Shown piece by piece: positions 47,747 to 54,849 of a stretch of DNA of 64,000 bases. This stretch comes from JACVRX01 sp046726315 (GTDB taxonomy: Bacteria; Actinomycetota; Actinomycetes; Jiangellales; Jiangellaceae). Each line of letters opens with the position of its first letter. Positions within the stretch are counted from its first letter, which is position 1. The notes under the pieces were generated by a model. That model was given only the letters and a program-made list of their open reading frames with translations. It was not told where the DNA came from and did not search any database. The stretch lies in assembly GCA_046726315.1 (NCBI GenBank), contig JBKPAG010000034.1:1-64000 (forward strand), written 5' to 3'. Position numbers and translations under genes: made by a program.

Positions 47747-48552
47747 GCGAACTGCCGACGCCGCACACACGAGCGGGGCGGACCGCCCTCGCCGCCATAC
47801 TTGCCGATCCGACCCGGACCCTGGTCGCCTTGGACTACGACGGGACGCTCGCACCCATCGTGGACCGTCCGGAGGAGGCTGTCGCCCATCCCGGCGCGGC
47901 AGCCGCCCTGCGTGCGCTCGCCGAGGTGGTGGGCCGGGTTGCGATCGTGACCGGCCGACCGGCGGCCGATGCGGTGCAGCTCGGTGGCTTCGCCGACGTT
48001 CCGGGGCTCACGGTGTTGGGACATTACGGCCTCGAGCGCTGGAGCGCGGGCCGAGTCGACACGCCGCTGATCCATCCAGGTGTCGCTGCTGCCCGCAGTG
48101 CCCTCGCCGCCTTGGCGGCCAACGGACCCGCCGGCCTGGTCGTCGAGGACAAGGGTCATTCCGTGGCGCTGCACTCACGCCGAGCAGCCGACCCCGCTGG
48201 CGCGATCGCCGTCGTTCGTCCCACAGTGGAGCAGCTGGCCAATGAGACCGGGCTGGTCGTCACCCCGGGGCGTTTCGTCCTCGAGCTCCGGCCGCCGGGC
48301 ATCGACAAGGGTGTGGCGCTGAGCGCTCTGGTGGCCGAGACCAGGCCGGTGTCAGCGGTGTTCATCGGAGACGACATCGGCGACCTCGCGGCCGTCGGCG
48401 CGCTGCGGGAGATGGACGTCGCCGGCCTCGTCGTGTGTAGCGATTCGGTCGAATCGCCGCCGGAGCTACGTGAGCAGGCCGATCTGGTCGTCGCCGGCCC
48501 GGCCGGCGTGGTCACGTTCCTGGAATCCCTGGCCGAAGAGATCGTTTCGTAA
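47743..48552 (+). CDS. otsB: Trehalose-6-phosphate phosphatase
   Basis: 269 residues, GTG overlapping the previous TGA. HAD-superfamily motifs: motif I TLVALDYDGTLAPIVDRP (both catalytic Asp), motif II VAIVTGRPAADAV, the cap region beginning GHYGLERWSAG, Lys in FVLELRPPGIDKGVALSALV, and motif IV VFIGDDIGDLAAVGAL. It removes phosphate from trehalose-6-phosphate to give trehalose, completing the route begun by otsA. Length is normal for the family. Expression would be tied to the LytR_C gene rather than to otsA, which is read from the other strand. Confidence 0.95.
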   Translation: MSELPTPHTRAGRTALAAILADPTRTLVALDYDGTLAPIVDRPEEAVAHPGAAAALRALAEVVGRVAIVTGRPAADAVQLGGFADVPGLTVLGHYGLERWSAGRVDTPLIHPGVAAARSALAALAANGPAGLVVEDKGHSVALHSRRAADPAGAIAVVRPTVEQLANETGLVVTPGRFVLELRPPGIDKGVALSALVAETRPVSAVFIGDDIGDLAAVGALREMDVAGLVVCSDSVESPPELREQADLVVAGPAGVVTFLESLAEEIVS

Positions 48553-48591
48553 CCCTTCACGATCACTGCGGCACCTGGAACGCTTGCCGGC

Positions 48592-49356
48592 ATGTGCTAC
48601 GGAGACGACGCCGTCCCACCCGAACCTCCCGTCAGTGGACCGCTTGGAGACCACGGGGAGCTGTTCCTTCTCTCGGCTGACGGCACTGAGTTCACGACGT
48701 ACTACGCGTACCCCGGCGTGGGGCGGGCACGGTCCGCGGTAGTGGTGATGCCAGACGTCCGAGGGCTGCACCGCTTCTACCAGGACCTGGCAGACCGGTT
48801 TGCCACAGTCGGCCTGCTCACGGTCGCAATTGACTACTACGGGCGTACGACCGAGATCGGTTCGGCGCGCGGGGAGAGCTTCCCGTACCACCAGCACGCC
48901 GACCAGCTGCGGCCGGACGACGTGACTCTGGACGTCCACGCCGCCGTGGAATGGCTCCGGGAGGACCCTGACCACCAGGTCGAGTCCGTGTTCACCGTCG
49001 GGTTTTGTTACGGCGGAGCGCTGTCGTGGCGGCAGTCCGCGGCGAACCACGGGCTCGCGGGGTGCGTCGGGTTCTACGGTCGCCCATCCCGGGTTGCCGA
49101 CCGGATCGGGTCGATTCGGGCGCCGTTGTTGCTGCTGGCGGCTGGAAAGGACGAAGGCATCCAGGTCGAGGAGGTCGAGCAGTTCGCCGAGCAGGTCCGA
49201 GCGACCGGCGCCGAGGCGGAGCTACACGTCTACCCCGAGGCTCCGCACAGTTTCTTCGACCGGACCGCCGATGAGTACCAGCAAGAATGCGACGACGCCT
49301 GGCGGCGGGTCATCGACTTCATTCGCCGGCACAGCCCGGAGTCGCTGCGAGATTGA
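48592..49356 (+). CDS. Dienelactone hydrolase family protein
   Basis: 254 residues. Alpha/beta hydrolase of the DLH type with Cys nucleophile in VFTVGFCYGGALSW, acid in LLLLAAGKDEGIQVEEV and His in HVYPEAPHSFFDRT. The opening VVVMPDVRGLHRFYQDLADR is the oxyanion strand-loop. Members hydrolyse dienelactone or related small esters. No aromatic-degradation genes are adjacent, so the natural substrate is open. No signal peptide. It follows otsB by 39 nt in the same direction and may share its transcript. The trailing HSPESLRD tail is short. Confidence 0.9.
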   Translation: MCYGDDAVPPEPPVSGPLGDHGELFLLSADGTEFTTYYAYPGVGRARSAVVVMPDVRGLHRFYQDLADRFATVGLLTVAIDYYGRTTEIGSARGESFPYHQHADQLRPDDVTLDVHAAVEWLREDPDHQVESVFTVGFCYGGALSWRQSAANHGLAGCVGFYGRPSRVADRIGSIRAPLLLLAAGKDEGIQVEEVEQFAEQVRATGAEAELHVYPEAPHSFFDRTADEYQQECDDAWRRVIDFIRRHSPESLRD

Positions 49357-49384
49357 CCCATACAGCTCAGTCATCTGCCGTGTT

Positions 49385-49765
49385 ACCAGATGGGGCGCCA
49401 GGTCCAGGTCGTCCTCGCCTTCAGCGGACGGTCTGGCGTGACGGCCACTGGTCGCTCAGCGGGCACTCGAGCACGGCGAACGACGGTGACGAGTCGACGA
49501 CTGCCCACGGTCAGTCGAGCACGGTGCCGTGGATGGCGTGCGGCGGGTTGCGGTCGGTCGGCAGCTGATAGGTCGTCCCGTCGAACTCGAACCGGCCACG
49601 CCGAATCCGGCCGGCCCACGGGGCCATGACGAAGCTGCCCCATCTGGTCGGCTTGGTTCCTGTGTGCGCGAGTACTTCGAGTCCGTCCACGACGAGCTGG
49701 GAGACCCGCCCGCCGACCTCGGGATCCAGCTCGAGCGTCGCGGCACCGTCTGTCAGTGTGGTCAT
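49385..49765 (-). pseudogene. Aldose 1-epimerase remnant with nonsense codon
   Basis: From ATG 49765 the frame gives the first 84 residues of a GalM-like protein: TLTDGAATLELDPEVGGRVS, WGSFVMAPWAGRIRRGRFEF, PTDRNPPHAIHGTVLD and then TGA at 49511-49513. Past the stop the same frame goes on PWAVVDSSPSFAVLECPLSD before a further stop, and a shifted frame reads EGEDDLDLAPHLV. So CGA probably became TGA (HGTVLDR), and the 3' two-thirds of the gene are missing or scrambled. A full epimerase has about 290 residues and its catalytic His and Glu lie in the lost part. Its start overlaps the upstream gene's stop (TGATG). Confidence 0.75.
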
Positions 49766-50220
49766 CAGAATCGCCCCGATCCTCCGCGTCGGAACACCCG
49801 TCGCAACGGCCGTTCCTGGTAACCGCCGTCGGCAAGCCCGGCCCGCCGCTCGAAGACGTTGCGTGACGCCGGGTCTCCCGTGCACACCCACGACCATCCT
49901 GCGGCCAGCCCGTAGAGCGGCCACATCATCGGTCCGATGCAGACCGCGTACTGGCTCGCGTGCCGTGCCTCGTGTGCCAACAGGGTCGGCCGCCGCGCGA
50001 GCACGGACTCGTCGCCCCTGAGCAGGACCACGTTCCCCACCGTGAATGCCGAGTTCGGCGGCAGCGCCAACCCGTATCCGAAGCCGATCAGCAGCCCGTT
50101 CGGACCTGTCACCAGCCGGGCGCCCGCTGCCCGGGCGATGGCGAGTCCGAGCGGTGTCGAGAGATTGATCAGGTTGACCACTTGGCGCAGGCGTTGAGCG
50201 GGCGTCACGGCGGCCATCAT
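49765..50220 (-). CDS. HExxH-motif protein (DUF4157-like putative metallopeptidase)
   Basis: 151 residues from ATG 50220. The motif TLLAHEARHASQYAVCIGPM contains H-E-x-x-H with a following aromatic, the zinc-site arrangement of DUF4157-like and other small metalloproteases. Before it is a beta part (LIGFGYGLALPPNSAFTVGN with VVLLRG) and after it a membrane-like stretch MMWPLYGLAAGWSWVCTG. The tail ends NVFERRAGLADGGYQERPLR, rich in Arg. I remember this protein as a conserved actinobacterial hypothetical. Peptidase activity is inference from the motif. It is coupled (TGATG) to the broken aldose-epimerase gene. Confidence 0.72.
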   Translation of the reverse strand: MMAAVTPAQRLRQVVNLINLSTPLGLAIARAAGARLVTGPNGLLIGFGYGLALPPNSAFTVGNVVLLRGDESVLARRPTLLAHEARHASQYAVCIGPMMWPLYGLAAGWSWVCTGDPASRNVFERRAGLADGGYQERPLRRVFRRGGSGRF

Positions 50221-50281
50221 TCCGTGCCTGAAATCTTCGGCCCAGCATGGACGTCCCCGTGGAATACGGCGCGGCCGTGGT

Positions 50282-50400
50282 GATCGCTGTGGACTCTGCG
50301 GCGCTGCCGTCATGATCGTTGTGGGCTTTGCGGCGCTGCCGTCATGATCGATGTGCGGAAAGGGGTGCCCTGGCGCCGCAAATCCCACTCCCATGCGCGG
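50282..50400. repeat. Second block of the roughly 32-bp intergenic repeat, with an inverted partial copy
   Basis: Units start at 50282, 50314 and 50346 (GATCGCTGTGG, GATCGTTGTGGG, GATCGATGTGCGG), spaced exactly 32 nt; the first two share GCGGCGCTGCCGTCAT at their ends. At about 50374-50388 the reverse complement of a unit end (GGCGCCGCAAATCCCAC) follows, so the block closes in inverted orientation. The same family occurs at 1397-1483. The rest of 50221-50694 shows no gene. Confidence 0.8.
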
Positions 50401-50694
50401 TAATTGTGACGCCAACGTCTCCGTCCCGCCCGTCGGGCCGAATCGGCACGCTGTGCCCTCCACAAATCCGTACAAACAACCCGCGGTGGCGACACTGTAG
50501 CGTGCCAATCGCGACCGGCCAGCGTGCCAATCGGCCCACCGCACGGCGTCGCAGGTTGCTGGAACCGCTCCCATCATCGCCGAGTGCCAAGCCCCGGCGA
50601 CCGCACGCGAGTCTTAGTATCCAGAACGACCGTCTCGTATTCCGGACAACGGTATTGCGCGGACGAGGTGCCTGCGTAGGGTCGGCGCCAGGAA

Positions 50695-50803
50695 CTCATC
50701 CAGAGGGGCAGAGGGACCGGCCCGACGAAGCCCCGGCAACCCACCCGGGTTCACACCCGGGCCAGGTGCCAACTCCGGCCCGCCTCGAGCGGGAAAGATG
50801 AGG
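50695..50803 (+). promoter_or_regulatory. SAM-I (S-box) riboswitch
   Basis: The conserved S-box core is present in order: CTCATC (50695) pairing with GATGAG (50798-50803) as P1; CAGAGGGACCGGCCCGACGA; AGCCCCGGCAACC; a P3 hairpin CACCCGGGTTCACACCCGGG (the CCCGGGT/ACCCGGG arms); GGTGCCAACTCC; and a P4 hairpin CCCGCCTCGAGCGGG followed by AAAGATGAGG. S-adenosylmethionine binding turns genes off. The 3' side of P1 runs into the AGGAGG ribosome site of the next gene (50800-50805), so SAM binding probably hides that site and blocks translation. Confidence 0.95.
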
Positions 50804-50810
50804 AGGACCG

Positions 50811-52091
50811 ATGCCCGTCACGGCACCAGAGAGCACACGCGAAGCCATCACCCGAACTCCCGATCTGGGCGCTGCCACTCATCTGTCATGTCGTGAATGC
50901 GGCACGACCGCACCGCTGGGCGCGTTCTACGCCTGCGCCGACTGCTTCGGGCCGCTCGAGGTCGGCTACGACTTCGGCCGGGTATCCCGCGAGCGGATCG
51001 AGGCCGGCCCGAGGTCCATCTGGCGCTACCGCGACCTGCTTCCGGTGCCGGAGTCCGTTGCGGGAACCCCGAACACCGAGCCCGGCTGGACCCGGCTGCT
51101 GCGCGCGGACCGGCTCGGTCGTGAGCTGGGTATCCAAACGTTGTGGGTCAAGGACGACTCGGGCAACCCGACGCACTCGTTCAAGGACCGCGTCGTCGCC
51201 GTCGCGCTTGCCGCTGCGCGTCAACTGGGCTTCAGCGTCCTCGCCTGCCCGTCGACCGGCAACCTGGCCAACGCCGTCGCCGCGGCGGCTGCGCGCGCCG
51301 GCATCCGGTCGTTCGTGTTCGTGCCGCACGATCTCGAGGACCAGAAGATCGTCATGACCGCGGTCTACGGCACGACCCTGGTCGCGGTGCAGGGAACGTA
51401 CGACGACGCGAACCGCCTCGCCTCGGAGTTGGCCGGCCAGCACGACGACTGGGCCTTCGTCAACGTCAATGTGCGTCCCTATTACGCCGAGGGGTCGAAG
51501 ACGCTCGGCTACGAGATCGCCGAGCAACTCGGTTGGCGGTTACCGCGGCAGGTCGTCATACCGGTCGCCAGCGGCGCCCAGCTGGTCAAGGTCGACAAGG
51601 CCTTCCGAGAGCTCGTCGCGTTGGGCCTGGTCGAGGGCGAGCCACCGCGGGTCTTCGGCGCGCAGGCGACCGGCTGCTCGCCGGTAGCTGCGGCATTCAA
51701 GGCCGGGCACGACGTGGTCCGGCCGGTTCGGCCGTCAACGATCGCGAAGTCCCTGGCGATCGGCAACCCCGCCGACGGACCCTACGTACTCGACGTCACG
51801 CGCCGCACCGGCGGGGCCGTGGAGGACGTCGGAGACGAGGAGGTCGTCGACGGAATCCGATTGCTGGCGCGGACCGAGGGGGTGTTCGCGGAGACGGCCG
51901 GTGGAGTCACCGTCGCCGTACTGGCCAAGCTGGTGCGCGAGGGAGTGCTCGACCCCGACGCCGAGACGGTCGTGCTCAACACCGGCGACGGCCTGAAGAC
52001 CCTGGACGCGTTGTCGTCGGTCGTGGGACCGGTCGGCACGATCCGGCCGACGACCGAAGACTTCGACGCCCTGGGGGTGGTTTCTCGATGA
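50811..52091 (+). CDS. thrC: Threonine-synthase-like PLP enzyme under SAM control (possible homocysteine synthase)
   Basis: 426 residues. A zinc-ribbon-like start (LSCRECGTTAPLGAFYACAD with CFGPLEVGYD) precedes a fold-type II PLP domain: WVKDDSGNPTHSFKDRVVAV with the PLP Lys, VLACPSTGNLANAVAAAAAR, VVIPVASGAQLVKVDKAFRE and FAETAGGVTVAVLAKLV. By sequence it is a threonine synthase (O-phosphohomoserine user). Yet it is controlled by a SAM riboswitch and coupled (ATGA) to a MoaD/ThiS-like carrier, which points to sulfur transfer onto O-phosphohomoserine giving homocysteine. I recall a report of such a route (MetM/MetO) in Streptomyces but cannot check it here. Confidence 0.88.
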   Translation: MPVTAPESTREAITRTPDLGAATHLSCRECGTTAPLGAFYACADCFGPLEVGYDFGRVSRERIEAGPRSIWRYRDLLPVPESVAGTPNTEPGWTRLLRADRLGRELGIQTLWVKDDSGNPTHSFKDRVVAVALAAARQLGFSVLACPSTGNLANAVAAAAARAGIRSFVFVPHDLEDQKIVMTAVYGTTLVAVQGTYDDANRLASELAGQHDDWAFVNVNVRPYYAEGSKTLGYEIAEQLGWRLPRQVVIPVASGAQLVKVDKAFRELVALGLVEGEPPRVFGAQATGCSPVAAAFKAGHDVVRPVRPSTIAKSLAIGNPADGPYVLDVTRRTGGAVEDVGDEEVVDGIRLLARTEGVFAETAGGVTVAVLAKLVREGVLDPDAETVVLNTGDGLKTLDALSSVVGPVGTIRPTTEDFDALGVVSR

Positions 52092-52375
52092 GCATTGTGG
52101 CGGTACGGGTCCCGACCATCCTGCGCACCTACACCGGTGGTGCTGCAGACGTCTCGGTCTCCGTAAGGGACGACGCCACGCTCTCCGACGTCGTCGCGGC
52201 GCTCGATGCGAGTTATCCCGGAATCGGCGGGCGGGTGCTGGACGACACCGGCGGGATCCGCAGATTCGTCAACGTCTACGTCGACGACGACGACGTCCGG
52301 TTCGCGTCCGGTCTGCAGACGCCCACCCCGGACGGCACGAAGATCTCGGTGATCCCGGCGGTCGCCGGCGGCTGA
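52088..52375 (+). CDS. MoaD/ThiS-like sulfur-carrier protein
   Basis: 95 residues, ATG overlapping the thrC-like stop by four nt. Beta-grasp fold: IVAVRVPTILRTYTGGAADV, SVRDDATLSDVVAALDASYP, IRRFVNVYVDDDDVRFASGL and the end KISVIPAVAGG. The C-terminal Gly-Gly is what is adenylated and thiocarboxylated in this class. No E1-like activating enzyme is seen in the window, so it must borrow one. The pairing with a PLP enzyme parallels CysO with CysM in mycobacterial cysteine synthesis, where the carrier thiocarboxylate is the sulfur donor. Confidence 0.93.
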   Translation: MSIVAVRVPTILRTYTGGAADVSVSVRDDATLSDVVAALDASYPGIGGRVLDDTGGIRRFVNVYVDDDDVRFASGLQTPTPDGTKISVIPAVAGG

Positions 52376-52479
52376 CGGCGGTGGCCGCAACGGCGGCGAT
52401 CAGTGCGTTGTTCTATTCGGACGGCTATCGGCTCGACCCTGTCGTGACGCGTGTATGGTCTTCACTGGTCGGCGCAAGA

Positions 52480-52531
52480 CCCCCCTCGGGGGCGGTGGAG
52501 CGAGCACGACCCGGGCCTGAAAACGGGCCCG
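52480..52531 (+). promoter_or_regulatory. Two hairpins in the leader of the cold-shock gene
   Basis: CCCCCC-TC-GGGGG (52480-52492) and CGGGCC-8 nt-GGCCCG (52512-52531) lie in the 180-nt gap before the cold-shock ATG at 52556. Cold-shock mRNAs often have long structured leaders. The first could instead be a terminator for the thrC-moaD transcript. Confidence 0.35.
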
Positions 52532-52555
52532 ACACCCGCCCCGCGAGGAGAGGTA

Positions 52556-52756
52556 ATGGCTCAGGGCACCGTGAAGTGGTTCAACTCCGAGAAGGGCTAC
52601 GGCTTTATCGCCGTAGATGGCGGACAGGACCTCTTCGTCCACTACACCGCGATCGACATGGAGGGCTACCGCAGTCTCGAGGACGGCCAGCGCGTCGAGT
52701 TCGAGGTCGGCCAGGGACCCAAGGGTCCGCAGGCGGAATCCGTCCGCGTCGTGTAA
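52556..52756 (+). CDS. cspA: Cold shock protein (CspA family)
   Basis: 66 residues, ATG preceded by GAGGAGAGG. The cold-shock domain is complete: GTVKWFNSEKGYGFIAVDGG (RNP1 KGYGFI), QDLFVHYTAIDMEGYRSLE (RNP2 LFVHY), and VEFEVGQGPKGPQAESVRVV. It binds single-stranded RNA and DNA and unwinds RNA structure. RNP2 has HY where many homologues have HF or HI, a minor change. It is a single-gene unit with a structured leader and a hairpin after the stop. It sits between the SAM-controlled operon and groEL, an order I remember from Streptomyces. Confidence 0.95.
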   Translation: MAQGTVKWFNSEKGYGFIAVDGGQDLFVHYTAIDMEGYRSLEDGQRVEFEVGQGPKGPQAESVRVV

Positions 52757-52771
52757 TTCACCAGCTCGATC

Positions 52772-52802
52772 GTTTGGCCCGGTCCCTGGATCTCGGGGGC
52801 CG
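52772..52802 (+). terminator. Terminator-like hairpin after the cold-shock gene
   Basis: GGCCCGG (52772-52778) and CCGGGCC (52796-52802) form a perfect 7-bp GC stem 16 nt after the stop codon, with a 17-nt loop. There is no T-run. Confidence 0.55.
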
Positions 52803-52874
52803 GGCCGCTGTTCGTGCGTCGGATCTCCGCCCGCTAGAACGGGCCGGGCAGGGCCTCGCCAATACGATGGCAGC

Positions 52875-53273
52875 GTGGCTAGCCGTCCGGTGCTCGTGTA
52901 CGACGGCGACTGTGCCCTCTGCACGTCCTCCGTTCGGTTCATCGAACGACGAATCCCGACAACCGCCGAAATGATCGCGTGGCAGTTCGCCGACCTCGCT
53001 GCGTTGGGCACGACTGCCGAGCGGGCCGAGCGTGAGCTGCTATGGGTGCATCGCTCCGGTCGAGTTGACGGTGGCGCCGATGCCGTCGCGGCGTTGCTGG
53101 TGAACGCCGGCGGGGCGTGGAGAGCCATCGGCTGGCTGATGAGTGTTCCTCCGGTCAGCTGGCTCGCCCGCACTGCGTACCGCCTGGTCGCGGCGAACCG
53201 GCACCGGCTGCCTGGAGGCACACCAGCGTGCGCGCTGCCGGCGGAGCAGCGTCCGGGCAACCTCGGAGCATGA
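52875..53273 (+). CDS. DCC-family thiol-disulfide oxidoreductase (DUF393)
   Basis: 132 residues from GTG 52875. The signature PVLVYDGDCALCTSSVRFIE has the D-x-D-C-x-x-C that names the family (DCC). The middle contains MIAWQFADLAALG and ELLWVHRSGRVDGGADAVAA, then two short hydrophobic helices (AWRAIGWLMSVPPVSWLART) and YRLVAANRHRLPGG. It has a thioredoxin-like fold with a redox Cys pair. Members often occur with HTTM membrane proteins, as here on the opposite strand 12 nt away. The partnership may reflect redox support of a vitamin-K-carboxylase-like enzyme, which is inference. Confidence 0.88.
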   Translation: MASRPVLVYDGDCALCTSSVRFIERRIPTTAEMIAWQFADLAALGTTAERAERELLWVHRSGRVDGGADAVAALLVNAGGAWRAIGWLMSVPPVSWLARTAYRLVAANRHRLPGGTPACALPAEQRPGNLGA

Positions 53274-53284
53274 GTCGACGCGCG

Positions 53285-54160
53285 TCACCGTGCTGGGTCC
53301 GGCTCTGGCTCCGGCGTAGGGACGGGCTTTGGGGCAGGCAACCGCCGGCGTACGGGGGGAACCAGCCGCTCGAGCGGGAAGAACGCAAGCCAGCAGATCA
53401 CCGTCGGCAGGAAGTGAATGCCGAGACTCAGGTACGTCACCAGATGGAAGCTCAGGAAGAAGCCAGCGGCGAGCAGCAGTGCTCTTCCGTGGAGGAAGAG
53501 CACGATGGGGGAGAGGAACTCGGCGATCAGGAGCATCCATTGGCTGATCCGCAGCAGCCAGGGGTACTCGAGGATCCAGTCGATGAACTCGGTGCCGCGG
53601 CGGATGATCGCCCAGGTGAAGACCGCGCTACCGCCCCAGGCGAACGGCGCGCCGTTGCGCGACCACTTGGCAAACGCGGAGCCGACGTACGTTGCGATCG
53701 TCGCGACTTGGATGCAGCGCAACGCCCACCCACCTGCCGCACTCGGCGTCCCGTCGCCGAACCGGGCCCGACCCACGGTCGGCAGAACCCAAAGGGCCAC
53801 CAGCAGCGCCAGGTGGTCGTGGTCGACCTTGCCGAACGACATCCCGACGACGAGCCACTCGAGGTAGCAAACGGCGACAATCCAGCCGGCCAGGCGGGGC
53901 AGCCGTCCTGTGGCCGCAACAAGGGAACCGATCACGATGACGACTTGCAGGGTGTGGACGAGAACGGGCGACGGCTCCGGGAGTGGGAGCACTCGGCCTA
54001 TGAACAACGGACGGTAAAGATCGGCCGCGTAGCCGTGCGGCACGACGTCGTTGACAAGCACGAAGATGTCGTAGAGTAGGAACAGGTAGACGACCGTCCG
54101 GAACACGGCGACCCGGGCTAGCGGCACAGGGGTCGTCCACCACGCGACGATCCGTTTCAT
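53285..54160 (-). CDS. HTTM-domain (vitamin-K-carboxylase-like) membrane protein
   Basis: 291 residues from ATG 54160, which overlaps the upstream TGA (ATGA); an ATG at 54172 is less likely. Several helices: LARVAVFRTVVYLFLLYDIF, TLQVVIVIGSLVAATGRLP, WIVAVCYLEWLVVGMSFGKV followed by DHDHLALLVALWVLPTVGRA, ATIATYVGSAFAKWSRNG, ILEYPWLLRISQWMLLIAEF, LLLAAGFFLSFHLVTYLSL and FLPTVICWLAFFPLERL. The HDHL...P phrase and overall pattern match the HTTM family, relatives of the vitamin-K-dependent gamma-carboxylase. Enzymatic activity in bacteria is not established. The tail is Pro-rich. Confidence 0.82.
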   Translation of the reverse strand: MKRIVAWWTTPVPLARVAVFRTVVYLFLLYDIFVLVNDVVPHGYAADLYRPLFIGRVLPLPEPSPVLVHTLQVVIVIGSLVAATGRLPRLAGWIVAVCYLEWLVVGMSFGKVDHDHLALLVALWVLPTVGRARFGDGTPSAAGGWALRCIQVATIATYVGSAFAKWSRNGAPFAWGGSAVFTWAIIRRGTEFIDWILEYPWLLRISQWMLLIAEFLSPIVLFLHGRALLLAAGFFLSFHLVTYLSLGIHFLPTVICWLAFFPLERLVPPVRRRLPAPKPVPTPEPEPDPAR

Positions 54161-54633
54161 TGGACGGTCCATCGGGCGAGCTCGACGGTAACGGGTGGGC
54201 CGGTCTGGTAGCCGTCGCGCAGCTGGTAGGTGTCGCGCATGAGGTAGAGCGTCGTGTAGTGGTCCCGGTCCGGGTGGATCGCTGCGTACGCGTCGGCGAT
54301 CGTCTGGAGGAGCGACGGATCAGTGACGATGCGGTCGAGCTGGCCCTCGACTTCTGCTCTGCCGATCCCGGTGCCGGTTGCATTGAGGGGGACCCGCACC
54401 CGCTGCCGGCCGCCTTCGGTGTCGGCGAGCATGTACGTCGAGCGGACCTTCGCGTCCAGGTCGTGCGCGGTCGCGTACTGGGCCATCGAGCCGAACGGGA
54501 AGTAGTCGTCGCTGTCGGCAAGGGTGCCGTGCGCGAGAGCGGCGATTCCCGCGAATGCCGCCAGCAACCGCCAGGTCGTCGACGCGCGGGAGAGCCGCCG
54601 GGTGGCCCCCGGCGCCGCCTCGCCGCCGCTCAC
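54157..54633 (-). CDS. Small membrane-anchored partner of the HTTM protein
   Basis: About 158 residues from GTG 54633. A longer reading to 54696 would start inside the CIRCE operators and is rejected. One membrane helix (TTWRLLAAFAGIAALAHGTL) precedes an outer domain: DDYFPFGSMAQYATAHDLDA, VRSTYMLADTEGGRQRVRVP, EGQLDRIVTDPSLLQTIADA, DHYTTLYLMRDTYQLRDGYQ. I do not recognise a named family, but such a protein commonly precedes the HTTM gene in actinomycetes as I remember it. The ATGA overlap with the HTTM gene indicates they form a complex or pathway. Confidence 0.72.
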   Translation of the reverse strand: MSGGEAAPGATRRLSRASTTWRLLAAFAGIAALAHGTLADSDDYFPFGSMAQYATAHDLDAKVRSTYMLADTEGGRQRVRVPLNATGTGIGRAEVEGQLDRIVTDPSLLQTIADAYAAIHPDRDHYTTLYLMRDTYQLRDGYQTGPPVTVELARWTVQ

Positions 54634-54665
54634 GACGGCCAAGGGTAGTCCGCCTGCGGGACCCG

Positions 54666-54692
54666 CTTGCACTCTCGGATGGAGAGTGCTAA
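54666..54692. promoter_or_regulatory. CIRCE operator 1 (HrcA site)
   Basis: CTTGCACTC-N9-GAGTGCTAA matches the consensus TTAGCACTC-N9-GAGTGCTAA except for two left-arm positions. It is the upstream one of two sites in front of groEL and is spaced seven nt from the second. Confidence 0.93.
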
Positions 54693-54699
54693 ACACGCA

Positions 54700-54726
54700 T
54701 TAGCACTCTCTAGTGGAGAGTGACAA
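54700..54726. promoter_or_regulatory. CIRCE operator 2 (HrcA site)
   Basis: TTAGCACTC-N9-GAGTGACAA; the left arm is perfect and the right arm differs from GAGTGCTAA at two positions. It lies 123 nt before the groEL ATG, so it probably overlaps or abuts the promoter. HrcA bound here represses groEL until heat or unfolded protein ties up the chaperonin. Confidence 0.96.
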
Positions 54727-54849
54727 CACAGGTAACCGGGTCGGCGAGGTCCCGGTTGTCCCGGCGACAGGAGCCCGGGGCGCCGAGACCGTCCGTCGCG
54801 GGCGTCGAGCCGGGCTATCCACCCGCTATCCGGGAGGACCAGGAAACCC

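Noticed and set aside
54634..54696. Longer start for the HTTM partner gene at 54696
   Set aside because: This start would place coding sequence over the first CIRCE operator; GTG 54633 fits better.
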